From Kordia zhangzhouensis (GTDB taxonomy: Bacteria > Bacteroidota > Bacteroidia > Flavobacteriales > Flavobacteriaceae), in NCBI RefSeq assembly GCF_001005305.1, contig NZ_LBMH01000008.1, forward strand, positions 62,001-126,000: a DNA stretch of 64,000 nt, in the 5' to 3' direction. This document shows positions 46,183 through 53,816 of the stretch, in pieces (the stretch's first letter is position 1; every line of letters begins with the position of its first letter). Below the pieces are notes generated by a model that made no database searches, had not been told where the DNA came from, and saw nothing but the letters and a program-made list of their open reading frames with translations. The position numbers and the translations under genes were made by a program.

Positions 46183-46342
46183 AGCGTATAGTTATCTGAT
46201 TTTTTTGATAATTTTACAATTCTTATTCCAATTGAGAATACAAGACAAAATGGCGGTTAACTTACCTGTTTTTAAGACATTTTGACATTTGTGCAAGTTT
46301 GTAAGTTTACGGTCGACATATATTATAAAGTTATAGATACTT

Positions 46343-46738
46343 ATGGGAATATTCAATAAAATATTTGGTACTAGTAATACTTCAGAAACGCCTATGCCTT
46401 CTAATATACAATGGTTGCCACTGACAGATATTTCGCAATTGGAAACTATTGTGGAAGCGTCTAAAACCTTGCCTATCGCAATTTTTAAGCACAGCACGCG
46501 ATGTGGGATTAGTAGGATGGTAATTAAACAGTTTGAACAATCTTTTCCTTTAGAAAAGCATCAAATGAGAGTGTATTATTTGGATTTGTTAAATTATCGG
46601 TCTATTTCTGATGAAGTAGCAGCTCGTTTTCAGGTATGGCATGAAAGCCCTCAATTAATCGTTATAAAGAATGGGGAAACTGTAGCACATGCTTCGCATA
46701 GTCAGATTAATACAGTAAATTTAGAACAATTTTTATAA
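46343..46738 (+). CDS. ytxJ: Bacillithiol-system redox protein YtxJ
   Basis: A 131-residue thioredoxin-fold protein. The active site is HSTRCGISRMV with a single Cys54 and a Ser three residues on (CxxS), the monothiol arrangement of YtxJ, thought to reduce bacillithiolated proteins. The cis-Pro region is WHESPQLIVIKNGE near 110. Length and pattern match the family. Its presence suggests that this organism uses bacillithiol, as many Bacteroidota do. It is divergent from clpB. Confidence 0.85.
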   Translation: MGIFNKIFGTSNTSETPMPSNIQWLPLTDISQLETIVEASKTLPIAIFKHSTRCGISRMVIKQFEQSFPLEKHQMRVYYLDLLNYRSISDEVAARFQVWHESPQLIVIKNGETVAHASHSQINTVNLEQFL

Positions 46739-46853
46739 TCATTTTTTGTGTAGTTTCATAAGAATTAAGAGTTTTTTAAGAAAGATTTTACGTTCTTGTT
46801 TGTATCTTGAAGGATATCAATCAATCAAAAATCGTTGTTAAAAACCACTGCCA

Positions 46854-47966
46854 ATGGAAACTACCATGAATGTATGGATTATGCTGTTTTTTGCATTTGC
46901 CATACAAGCTTTTGTGTTAGGAATTTTATTTTTCTTGAAGCGCAAAGGAGATCGTATCGCCAATAGTATTTTTGGTGTTTTCTTACTATTATTTGCCTAC
47001 AATCAATTGTTTAATTGTGCGTATTGGTCAAGTTATCAAAGCTCTTTTAGTGAACATTTATCATTTACTAATTTCATTCCGTGGGTTTCGTATGGACCGC
47101 TTCTGTATGTGTATATCAAGCGGGTATTAAACAAATCACCTTTTACTTGGCGTGACTTGCAACACGCAATACCAATTGTATGGATTTTTTGGATTTTTGG
47201 GACTTTTTATTTTTTACCACACAGTAAAAAAGTAGAGATAGCTCATGAAAATATGTATGAATTGTATGTGAATTGGTGGCCAATTCCAAGAGGATATATG
47301 ATTTATGCAGTAACTTTATTGATGTTCATATATGTTTTTAAAATTTACTTTTTATATAAAAGTGAAAAACAAAAAGTTACTGAGCCACAACGTGTTTGGA
47401 TTAAATCATTATGGCTTTGTTTTACAGGTTATGCAAGCGTATTTTTTATCTATTTTTTATTGATTTACATGCGCTTAATGACCATTTCGAATGATTATAT
47501 GATCGGGTATGCAATGGTATTTTTTATAGGAATTGTTTCCTACTTTAGTTTTATGCAACAAAGCATATTTTCTGGAAAAACACTCATTCCTTTCGTAAAA
47601 TATCAAAATAATGGACTGTCAGACTCTATTGCCCTAGAAATGAAAGATAAGTTGGTATCTTTAATGGAATCAGATAAATTGTATCTAGATAGTTCGCTTA
47701 CGCTAGATATTTTGTCAGCACATTTAAACTTATCTCGACACCATACTTCTCAATTAATTAACGAACATTTTAGCGTAAATTTCTTTGAATTTGTCAATAA
47801 TTATCGGATTGATGAAGCTATTAAGATGTTAGAAGATGAATCTAGCACATTAAATATTAATCAAATTATTTATGCTACTGGATTCAATAATCGTACTTCT
47901 TTTTACAACGCATTCAAGAAAAAAACTGGAATCTCTCCAAAAACTTACCGTAATAAACTAGCCTAA
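46854..47966 (+). CDS. Membrane-anchored AraC-family regulator
   Basis: A 370-residue protein with about seven hydrophobic helices in residues 1-235 (first one WIMLFFAFAIQAFVLGILFF) and a C-terminal AraC-type DNA-binding domain at about 265-368. The first helix-turn-helix is LTLDILSAHLNLSRHHTSQL and the second INQIIYATGFNNRTSFYNAF followed by KKKTGISPKTYR. This is the membrane-bound 7TM-HTH type common in flavobacteria; it would sense an envelope or extracellular signal. It is immediately upstream (166 bp) of the GG-leader peptide array on the same strand and may control it, which is inference. A second possible start is the ATG at 46866. Confidence 0.87.
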   Translation: METTMNVWIMLFFAFAIQAFVLGILFFLKRKGDRIANSIFGVFLLLFAYNQLFNCAYWSSYQSSFSEHLSFTNFIPWVSYGPLLYVYIKRVLNKSPFTWRDLQHAIPIVWIFWIFGTFYFLPHSKKVEIAHENMYELYVNWWPIPRGYMIYAVTLLMFIYVFKIYFLYKSEKQKVTEPQRVWIKSLWLCFTGYASVFFIYFLLIYMRLMTISNDYMIGYAMVFFIGIVSYFSFMQQSIFSGKTLIPFVKYQNNGLSDSIALEMKDKLVSLMESDKLYLDSSLTLDILSAHLNLSRHHTSQLINEHFSVNFFEFVNNYRIDEAIKMLEDESSTLNINQIIYATGFNNRTSFYNAFKKKTGISPKTYRNKLA

Positions 47967-48073
47967 ATCATTTTCTGAGTGTTATAATAATTTGTAAACC
48001 TTTATCGGTTGGTATCTTTTTGTGCTCTTTTCTGACTTCCTTTATAAAAGAAATAAACGGCCATTTATTCAAA

Positions 48074-48106
48074 AAAGTGGAAGCTGAAAAACTGATAGAG
48101 TAGGCA
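48074..48106 (+). repeat. Repeated structured 5' element, copy 1
   Basis: This segment and 48334-48365 share AAAGTGGAAGC, then T or C, GAAAAACT, a variable loop (GATAG here, CACG in copy 2) and AGTAGGCA. The ACT/AGT and GCY/GGC pairs allow a small two-step hairpin whose loop varies while the stem is kept. It ends 26 bp before the first array gene. It is not a transposon end and not coding. Confidence 0.7.
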
Positions 48107-48132
48107 ATTACTAAAATTAAAATTATTACATC

Positions 48133-48324
48133 ATGAAGAAACAAGCAGTCAATTTTAAACTTGGATTAAACAAATTCGTTGTCTCTAATCTAAATACAGA
48201 ACAACTTAAAGGAGGTACAATAGGTATTGAATCTGTTGATCGACTTCATTGTGAAACAGAAGATTGTACACAAGGTTGTGTAACTGTATTATATACCAAT
48301 TGTAATCACTGTACAACGTGTTAA
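48133..48324 (+). CDS. GG-leader peptide precursor, array gene 1
   Basis: A 63-residue precursor. The leader LGLNKFVVSNLNTEQLKGG ends at Gly28 and matches the LxLxKxxVxxLxxxxxxGG pattern. The 35-residue core is acidic and has six Cys, ending HCTTC, with five Thr and one Ser. Such precursors are cleaved after Gly-Gly by peptidase-containing ABC exporters, and Ser/Thr/Cys residues can be made into thioether rings. No LanB, LanC, radical SAM enzyme or exporter is in the window, so processing would be in trans. Confidence 0.78.
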   Translation: MKKQAVNFKLGLNKFVVSNLNTEQLKGGTIGIESVDRLHCETEDCTQGCVTVLYTNCNHCTTC

Positions 48325-48333
48325 TCCTTTTTT

Positions 48334-48365
48334 AAAGTGGAAGCCGAAAAACTCACGAGTAGGCA
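48334..48365 (+). repeat. Repeated structured 5' element, copy 2
   Basis: This copy differs from 48074-48106 at one base in the first arm and in the short loop. It begins 9 bp after the stop of array gene 1 and ends 19 bp before the ATG of gene 2. A reading frame through it (from 48337) is not accepted as coding, because the same sequence is non-coding in copy 1. Confidence 0.7.
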
Positions 48366-48384
48366 TCATAAAAATGTAAATAAA

Positions 48385-48543
48385 ATGAAAAAACAAACAA
48401 AAAAGATAGCATTCAAAAAAACAACAGTCACAGAGTTAAACAGAGTAGCACAAACACAAATAAAAGGAGGTGCGACTTTTACATTCTTAAACTGTCTTTC
48501 ACGAGGTGATTGTACCGCTGGGACTGGAGTTTTATGTTATTAA
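48385..48543 (+). CDS. GG-leader peptide precursor, array gene 2
   Basis: A 52-residue precursor. The start is the ATG of MKKQTKKIAF, because the longer frame from 48337 runs through the repeated 5' element. The leader IAFKKTTVTELNRVAQTQIKGG ends at Gly29; the core is 23 residues with three Cys (LNC, GDC, LCY) and is rich in Thr and Ser. The leader resembles those of genes 1, 3 and 4 more than the cores resemble one another, the usual pattern of diversified natural-product precursors. No modification enzyme is adjacent. Confidence 0.75.
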   Translation: MKKQTKKIAFKKTTVTELNRVAQTQIKGGATFTFLNCLSRGDCTAGTGVLCY

Positions 48544-48566
48544 GTATAAATTTTAAAAAAAATATC

Positions 48567-48761
48567 ATGAAGAAAAAAGATATCAAAAGATCGTTAAAAA
48601 TCAATAAATCTAGTGTTGCAAGTTTATCAGATAAGAAAATTGATATGATTAAAGGTGGATCGGCGGTACCACATTTATGTCCCACTTTTATTCCAATTCT
48701 TTGTTTGGTAACTGACCGTTCGTGTACGTTTACAGAAACATATCGTACATGTCCGGTGTAA
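48567..48761 (+). CDS. GG-leader peptide precursor, array gene 3
   Basis: A 64-residue precursor starting at MKKKDIKRSLKI; the longer frame from 48510 overlaps gene 2. The leader LKINKSSVASLSDKKIDMIKGG ends at Gly31. The core of 33 residues is hydrophobic in its middle (PTFIPILCLV) with four Cys and several Thr. It comes 23 bp after gene 2 and lacks the repeated 5' element, so it is probably translated from the shared mRNA. Confidence 0.75.
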   Translation: MKKKDIKRSLKINKSSVASLSDKKIDMIKGGSAVPHLCPTFIPILCLVTDRSCTFTETYRTCPV

Positions 48762-48805
48762 AAGTATGAATGAATTTTTTTTATTAATCATTAAAATCCA
48801 ATAAC

Positions 48806-48985
48806 ATGAAAAAACAACAAGTAAAATCTTCTTTAAAGATTAAAAAAGCGACAATTGCAGAGTTGAACGAGGTGCAAACGAACTCGGTAAAAGGAGGATC
48901 TACCATTTCGACCTCTGTATTGGCAGCGTTGTGTGCAACTATCAATCCGTTAGATTGTACCATGAGTGCTTATTGTGCGTACTAA
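48806..48985 (+). CDS. GG-leader peptide precursor, array gene 4
   Basis: A 59-residue precursor. It starts MKKQQVKSSL; the leader LKIKKATIAELNEVQTNSVKGG ends at Gly31. The core of 28 residues begins with a Ser/Thr-rich run (STISTS) and has three Cys (LC, DC, YC), ending CAY. Its start resembles that of gene 2 (MKKQ) and its leader that of gene 3. It is the last gene of the array and is followed by a terminator 35 bp downstream. It is too short for most gene-calling thresholds. Confidence 0.74.
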   Translation: MKKQQVKSSLKIKKATIAELNEVQTNSVKGGSTISTSVLAALCATINPLDCTMSAYCAY

Positions 48986-49020
48986 CGTACTGTATTTTAA
49001 TTAATTTAATTACTAGTGAG

Positions 49021-49052
49021 CAACTCCAAACCTGTGTTTGGAGTTGTTTTTT
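49021..49052 (+). terminator. Terminator of the peptide-precursor array
   Basis: An 11-bp perfect stem (CAACTCCAAAC 49021-49031 with 49036-49046), a 4-nt loop and six T. Confidence 0.88.
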
Positions 49053-49114
49053 GTGATTTATCGCCATAAACGAAAGATTTCTGTTAAATTGCGGACTCTT
49101 ATAACATACAATTC

Positions 49115-49864
49115 ATGTGTGATTTGATAATTTATGTCATCTTAGGGCTTGTAGTTGGTTATATTGGTGGTTTTGCTGGTATTGGTGGCGGTCCTTTTTT
49201 AGTTTCTTTTTTAGTCTTGTATTGCGGAATGTCACAATTAGCGGCTCAAGGAAATGTATTAACCATGATGTTAGGTCCTATGAGCCTTTTGGGAGTTTTG
49301 TCTTTATACGAGTATGTGAAAAAACAATGGATATCTATTTGTATAGGAGTTCTTTTTTATTGTATCTGTTCTTATTTCGGAGCTGTATTTGCTTTTTATA
49401 TTGGCGAAACAGATTTAAAGTATTATTTCGCGATATTATTAATTTTAATAGCAATACTTCAGTTTAGATCCTACTTTCGTAAAAATACAATCGCTGCTAG
49501 TAAAGAATATATTTCATTCTATTGGATTGCAGTATTAGCATCAATTACAGGAATTTTGGGCGGAATGTTTGGGATAGGAGCAGGTGTGTTAATGATTCCT
49601 ATTTTGATAGGAGTTTTTAAATTAAAAAAAGAATATGCACGAGCAATGAGCTTAGCCATATTAATTCCTCCTGTAAGTTATGGAGCTTTTATTAAATACA
49701 ATTTTGAAAACCCTGTCAATTGGCAATTGGTTGGCGTTTTATTTGGCACCTACTTTATTGCTAATTTTTTTGGAGCAAAAATGGGGAGTAAAATATCTGG
49801 AACTACATTCACGTTGATTTACGGATTCATCTTACTAGCAATTGCTATCATTTATTTGGTTTAA
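49115..49864 (+). CDS. TauE/SafE-family permease
   Basis: A 249-residue membrane protein with about eight helices. Two repeats each contain the family motif: GYIGGFAGIGGGPFLVSFLV near residue 15 and GILGGMFGIGAGVLMIPILI near 148. TauE/SafE proteins move sulfite, sulfoacetate or related organosulfur anions, usually outward; the substrate here is unknown. It follows the peptide array 62 bp after its terminator, so it is a separate unit, and no sulfur-metabolism gene is next to it. Confidence 0.88.
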   Translation: MCDLIIYVILGLVVGYIGGFAGIGGGPFLVSFLVLYCGMSQLAAQGNVLTMMLGPMSLLGVLSLYEYVKKQWISICIGVLFYCICSYFGAVFAFYIGETDLKYYFAILLILIAILQFRSYFRKNTIAASKEYISFYWIAVLASITGILGGMFGIGAGVLMIPILIGVFKLKKEYARAMSLAILIPPVSYGAFIKYNFENPVNWQLVGVLFGTYFIANFFGAKMGSKISGTTFTLIYGFILLAIAIIYLV

Positions 49865-49901
49865 ATGGAAAGATTATAGATGAGAATATAAATGTTTGTA
49901 T

Positions 49902-49938
49902 AAAAAACAACAAAGCACCAACAATATTTGTTGATGCT
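49902..49938 (-). terminator. Terminator of fahA
   Basis: On the minus strand, an 11-bp stem (49938-49928 with 49924-49914; one T-G pair) and a 3-nt loop, followed by a T-rich tract (49913-49902). The stem is perfect only on the minus strand, which fixes the direction. Confidence 0.75.
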
Positions 49939-49962
49939 CTGTAAATATAGTATACCTAAAAG

Positions 49963-51252
49963 TTATTTCTTTTTCGATTGAAATACCGGGAGTAATTTAG
50001 TAGAAACTTCTCCAAAACCAATACGTACATGCTCATTTTTACAATAACCACGCATCGTAACGGTATCTCCATCGTTGATAAAAGTTCGTTCTGAACCATC
50101 ATTTAATTTCACAGGATTTTTTCCAGCCCATGATAATTCTAACATTGAGCCATATGAATCTGGTGTTTTACCAGATAAGGTTCCACTTCCCATCATGTCA
50201 CCAGAATTTACGGGACAACCATTTACAGTATGATGTGTTAACTGTTGTGCCATATTCCAGTACATATATTTAAAATTAGAACGAGAAACGATAGTTTCAG
50301 TGCCATTTTCTGGTGTAATACCAACTTCTAAGTTGATATCAAAACTTTTCTTTCCTGTATATTGTAAGTATGGTAATTGAGGCTTCAAAGGTTTAGGTGT
50401 TTCCACTCTAAAAGGATCCAAGGCATCTAAAGTCACAATCCATGGGGAAATAGAAGAAGCAAAGCTTTTTCCTAAAAATGGACCAAGAGGTACATATTCC
50501 CACTTTTGAATATCACGTGCACTCCAATCATTAAATAATACGACACCAAAAATGTAATCTTCAGCTTCTTCAATTGGAATTGGTTCTCCTAAATGATTGG
50601 CGTCAGTAGTAATAAAAGCCATTTCTAATTCAAAATCGACACGTTTTGAAGGACCAAAAACAGGTGTGTCTGTTCCTGCAGGCAATGTTTGTCCTTGCGG
50701 ACGATGAATTGGAATTCCAGAAGGAATGATTGAAGAACTTCTTCCGTGGTATCCCACAGGGATGTGTAACCAATTAGGCATTAGTGCGTTGTCTTCTCCA
50801 CGAAACATCTTTCCTACATTAGTTGCATGTTCAATACTTGAATAGAAATCAGTATAATCTCCAATTTGTACTGGCAATTGCATTTCAATTTCATCAAGTG
50901 TAAAAATGACGGTATTTTTATGCTCTTCGTTATCACGTAAACTTGGATTATCAGCATCAAAAATATTTCCAATACGATTTCGTACCAAGCGCCATGTTTT
51001 CTTTCCATCAGAAATAAAATCATTCAAACTATCTTGAAGAAAAATATCATCTGTTAAAGGGATTCCTTCAAAATAACCTAATTGGTGTAACGCTCCAAGA
51101 TCAATTGCGTAATCGCCAATTCGAGTTCCTATAGTAATTACATCATCTCTAGTAAGGAAAACTCCAAAAGGTATATTTTGAATGGGAAAGTCACTATCGG
51201 GAGAAACTTCGAGCCATGTTTTTCGGTTGGGATTATTGGTTGTATTTGGCAT
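49963..51252 (-). CDS. fahA: Fumarylacetoacetase
   Basis: The enzyme hydrolyses fumarylacetoacetate to fumarate and acetoacetate at the end of tyrosine breakdown. The 429-residue protein has the N-terminal SH3-like part (FGVFLTRDD, IGDYAIDLGALH), catalytic His in YTDFYSSIEHATNVGKMFRG near 138, metal ligands in DFELEMAFI near 208 and VLFNDWSARDIQKWEYVPLG near 240, and GSGTLSGKTPDSYGSMLEL near 360. Length is standard for FAH. The rest of the tyrosine pathway is not in the window. It is divergent from glyA. Confidence 0.94.
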   Translation of the reverse strand: MPNTTNNPNRKTWLEVSPDSDFPIQNIPFGVFLTRDDVITIGTRIGDYAIDLGALHQLGYFEGIPLTDDIFLQDSLNDFISDGKKTWRLVRNRIGNIFDADNPSLRDNEEHKNTVIFTLDEIEMQLPVQIGDYTDFYSSIEHATNVGKMFRGEDNALMPNWLHIPVGYHGRSSSIIPSGIPIHRPQGQTLPAGTDTPVFGPSKRVDFELEMAFITTDANHLGEPIPIEEAEDYIFGVVLFNDWSARDIQKWEYVPLGPFLGKSFASSISPWIVTLDALDPFRVETPKPLKPQLPYLQYTGKKSFDINLEVGITPENGTETIVSRSNFKYMYWNMAQQLTHHTVNGCPVNSGDMMGSGTLSGKTPDSYGSMLELSWAGKNPVKLNDGSERTFINDGDTVTMRGYCKNEHVRIGFGEVSTKLLPVFQSKKK

Positions 51253-51298
51253 AGCTGTTTTGAATATTTAGGTTTTGAAAAAAAATGTTATTTCTTTC

Positions 51299-51306
51299 CA
51301 AATATA
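51299..51306 (-). promoter_or_regulatory. -7 element for fahA
   Basis: Read on the minus strand this is TATATTTG, 46 bp before the fahA ATG. It is 35 bp from the oppositely oriented glyA element, so the two promoters overlap. Confidence 0.6.
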
Positions 51307-51340
51307 TGAGTTTTCTATATGAGTTATGGAATCTAAATCA

Positions 51341-51348
51341 TATTTTTG
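51341..51348 (+). promoter_or_regulatory. -7 element for glyA
   Basis: TATTTTTG, an exact TAnnTTTG match, 26 bp before the glyA ATG at 51375. Confidence 0.6.
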
Positions 51349-51374
51349 GATTTTATTAACATAGAGTCAAAAGA

Positions 51375-52649
51375 ATGCAACGCGACGAACAAATTTTTGA
51401 ATTAATTCAAGCTGAAAAAGAAAGACAACTCGAAGGATTAGAATTAATCGCTTCAGAGAATTTTGTAAGTGATCAGGTCATGGAGGCCGTAGGTTCTGTA
51501 CTAACTAATAAATATGCAGAAGGGTATCCAGGAAAACGCTATTATGGCGGTTGTGAAGTAGTAGATGAGGTAGAAACTATAGCTATTGAACGTGCCAAAG
51601 CTTTATTTGGCGCTGAATGGGTTAATGTACAACCTCACAGTGGAAGTCAGGCGAATACAGCTGTTTTTGCAGCATGTTTAAAACCTGGAGATAAAATTCT
51701 AGGATTTGACTTGTCGCATGGAGGACATTTAACGCATGGATCACCAGTCAATTTTTCAGGGAAATTGTACAATCCTGTTTTTTACGGAGTAGAAGAAGAA
51801 ACAGGTGTATTAAACTATGATAAAATTCAAGAAATTGCAACCAAAGAGCAACCAAAAATGATTATTGCGGGTGCTTCTGCGTATTCAAGAGATATAGATT
51901 TTAAGCGCTTTCGCGAGATTGCAGACAGTGTCAATGCCTTGTTATTAGCTGATATTTCGCATCCTTCGGGTTTAATAGCTAAAGGAATTTTAAATGACCC
52001 ACTTCCTTATTGCCATATTGTAACAACAACTACTCACAAAACACTTCGTGGACCTCGTGGAGGAATGATTATGATGGGTAAAGATTTTGACAATCCATTT
52101 GGGATTAAACTAAAAAACGGAAGTCTTCGTAAAATGTCTTCTTTGTTAGATGGAGCTGTTTTTCCAGGAAATCAAGGAGGTCCTTTAGAACATGTAATTG
52201 CTGGAAAAGCTATTGCTTTTGGAGAAGCATTGACAGATGAGTATATGCATTACATTTTGCAAGTTCAAAAAAATGCAAAAGCTATGGCAAATGCCTTTAT
52301 AGCTAAAGGATATCATATCATTTCTGGAGGAACTGATAATCATATGATGTTGATTGATCTTCGGAATAAAAATATTACAGGAAAAGACGCAGAAAAAGCA
52401 TTAGGAAAAGCTGATATTACTGTAAATAAGAACATGGTTCCTTTTGATGATAAAAGTCCGTTTGTAACTTCTGGAATTCGCGTAGGTACTGCTGCAGTAA
52501 CCACAAGAGGTTTAAAAGAGGACGATATGGAGTTGATTGTTGCATATATAGACGAAGCAATAACCAACTATGAAAACGAAGAAATTTTAGAAAACATAGC
52601 ATTTAAAGTAAATGTAATGATGGCTGATAGACCATTATTTGTATCATAA
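51375..52649 (+). CDS. glyA: Serine hydroxymethyltransferase
   Basis: GlyA converts serine and tetrahydrofolate to glycine and 5,10-methylene-tetrahydrofolate. The 424-residue PLP enzyme has LIASENFVS near 26, [19 protein letters not shown] near 50, [11 protein letters not shown] near 84, the [13 protein letters not shown] segment and PLP-Lys222 in [14 protein letters not shown]. Positions and length agree with the family. It is a single gene followed by a decayed reading frame. Confidence 0.96.
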   Translation: MQRDEQIFELIQAEKERQLEGLELIASENFVSDQVMEAVGSVLTNKYAEGYPGKRYYGGCEVVDEVETIAIERAKALFGAEWVNVQPHSGSQANTAVFAACLKPGDKILGFDLSHGGHLTHGSPVNFSGKLYNPVFYGVEEETGVLNYDKIQEIATKEQPKMIIAGASAYSRDIDFKRFREIADSVNALLLADISHPSGLIAKGILNDPLPYCHIVTTTTHKTLRGPRGGMIMMGKDFDNPFGIKLKNGSLRKMSSLLDGAVFPGNQGGPLEHVIAGKAIAFGEALTDEYMHYILQVQKNAKAMANAFIAKGYHIISGGTDNHMMLIDLRNKNITGKDAEKALGKADITVNKNMVPFDDKSPFVTSGIRVGTAAVTTRGLKEDDMELIVAYIDEAITNYENEEILENIAFKVNVMMADRPLFVS

Positions 52650-52717
52650 CAATCACATTACGAGCGTACTCATATTCTTTTTAACATGAATTTGTTTATA
52701 TTCTAGATGTGACAAAT

Positions 52718-53309
52718 ATGAAAAAATATACGATTACGCTCGTTTTTCTTCTTTACGCTTCTTTCTTTCATGCTCAAATTTTATTTGAGGAATAAAGTAA
52801 AACCAAACGGAACATCTAGTAATAAAGCTGGTATTGAAGCTAGATGATAGCTACTAGTAGCGGATAAAATATGTACAGGCATGTCTTTTGCGGAGAAGCA
52901 TTTTTAGGTCAAAATACGGCAACAGAATTTTTTGGACTAGGCACGCTAACTACAATTAATCAATTACAAGTAATGTGGGCAAGTGATACCATCCATAGAC
53001 ACGTTTGCTAATGTAACGTCAAATCAACTGTTGACAGTCACAGAAGCTAGCACATTGAGTGTTGCAGAAAAAATTACAAAACAATTCCGCTTATCCGAAT
53101 CCTACTTCTAACCATCTATAATATTTCTACACAATACGAGCAATCATATTCTATAGCAATTTTTGATAGTGTTGGTAAAGAATTGTTTTCAAAAACGTAT
53201 CAAAATAGACAAACACACGTAGATGTTTCTGCCGCTTTCAAGCGGCATATACTTTTTATAGATTTCTTCTGCGGAAGCGAAAACAGTGCAGAAAATAATA
53301 ATTCATTAA
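52718..53309 (+). pseudogene. Decayed FG-GAP/ASPIC T9SS cargo gene
   Basis: This is a remnant with several stops and frameshifts. It begins with an intact signal peptide (MKKYTITLVFLLYASFFHAQ) and stops at 52793 five residues later. The propeller region is missing. Then come broken pieces of an ASPIC/UnbV domain: VKPNGTSSNKAGIEAR, then FLGQNTATEFFGLGTLTTIN and QLQVMWASD, all near-matches to the intact protein at 9944-11668. After another frame shift comes a T9SS tail (SYSIAIFDSVGKELFSKTYQ, then SSAEAKTVQKIIIH ending at the TAA 53307-53309). So an internal deletion was followed by decay of the rest. Confidence 0.85.
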
Positions 53310-53313
53310 AATT

Positions 53314-53670
53314 TTAGAAAAGATGTAAAATTGCAAGAATTAGTAGCGCTATCCCCACAATTACTTTAAAAGGCATTAATTTTTTAGAAATTTTCACCAA
53401 AGTTTCTCCAACGGCAGGAATTTGACTTAATACATGTGTTAATAGTAACAATCCACCAGCAATTGCCGCAATGGTATATAAAAGATGAGAAAATCCTAGT
53501 AAATACCATATACCAAGGCCAAGAGAAATACCTCCAATTACGGTGGTAAAAGGCATTAGTTTTTTGGCAATATTGTTAAAGAAGTCACTTTCACCATCAA
53601 GTTTGTCTAACGCAGTAACGCCTAGTAAAATTCCAGCTAAGATGTTTGCAATGTCAAATAAAAGTCCCAT
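53314..53670 (-). CDS. Small membrane protein with internal duplication
   Basis: A 118-residue protein with about four membrane helices, starting at MGLLFDIANILAG; the frame open to 53745 adds 25 polar residues upstream that do not look like a signal. It contains two related halves: NIAKKLMPFTTVIGGISLGL near residue 29 and KISKKLMPFKVIVGIALLIL near 93, each a basic KKLMPF followed by a hydrophobic helix. I do not recognise the family, and function cannot be inferred. A possible TATCTTTA element lies upstream. It ends 4 bp from the end of the pseudogene. Confidence 0.6.
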   Translation of the reverse strand: MGLLFDIANILAGILLGVTALDKLDGESDFFNNIAKKLMPFTTVIGGISLGLGIWYLLGFSHLLYTIAAIAGGLLLLTHVLSQIPAVGETLVKISKKLMPFKVIVGIALLILAILHLF

Positions 53671-53816
53671 ACTATTTTTCAGTTTAGAGTGTAAATATTG
53701 TTTATATTCATTATTTACTTCTAAAGATACACAAAAAAATGGCATCCTAATATAGCATATGTACTTTAAGCTTCTTTTCGTTATATGGTTATGTTTTAAG
53801 GACGAAAATTAGATAA

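Noticed and set aside
48074-48365. CRISPR-type repeats
   Set aside because: Only two copies, separated by a coding gene, with no regular spacer and no cas genes.
48337-48384. N-terminal extension of array gene 2 starting MEAEKL
   Set aside because: It lies in the repeated 5' element, which is non-coding at its other copy, and the leader pattern begins only at the ATG at 48385.
48479-48685. Minus-strand reading frame across array genes 2 and 3
   Set aside because: It is low-complexity and opposite two precursors with clear leaders; no support on its own.
41837-49864. Complete lanthipeptide gene cluster
   Set aside because: I looked for LanB, LanC, LanM, radical SAM, C39 peptidase and ABC exporter genes around the precursors and found none, so only precursors are called.
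52650-53310. Insertion sequence remains between glyA and 53314
   Set aside because: There is no transposase motif or terminal inverted repeat; the remains match an ASPIC/T9SS cargo protein.
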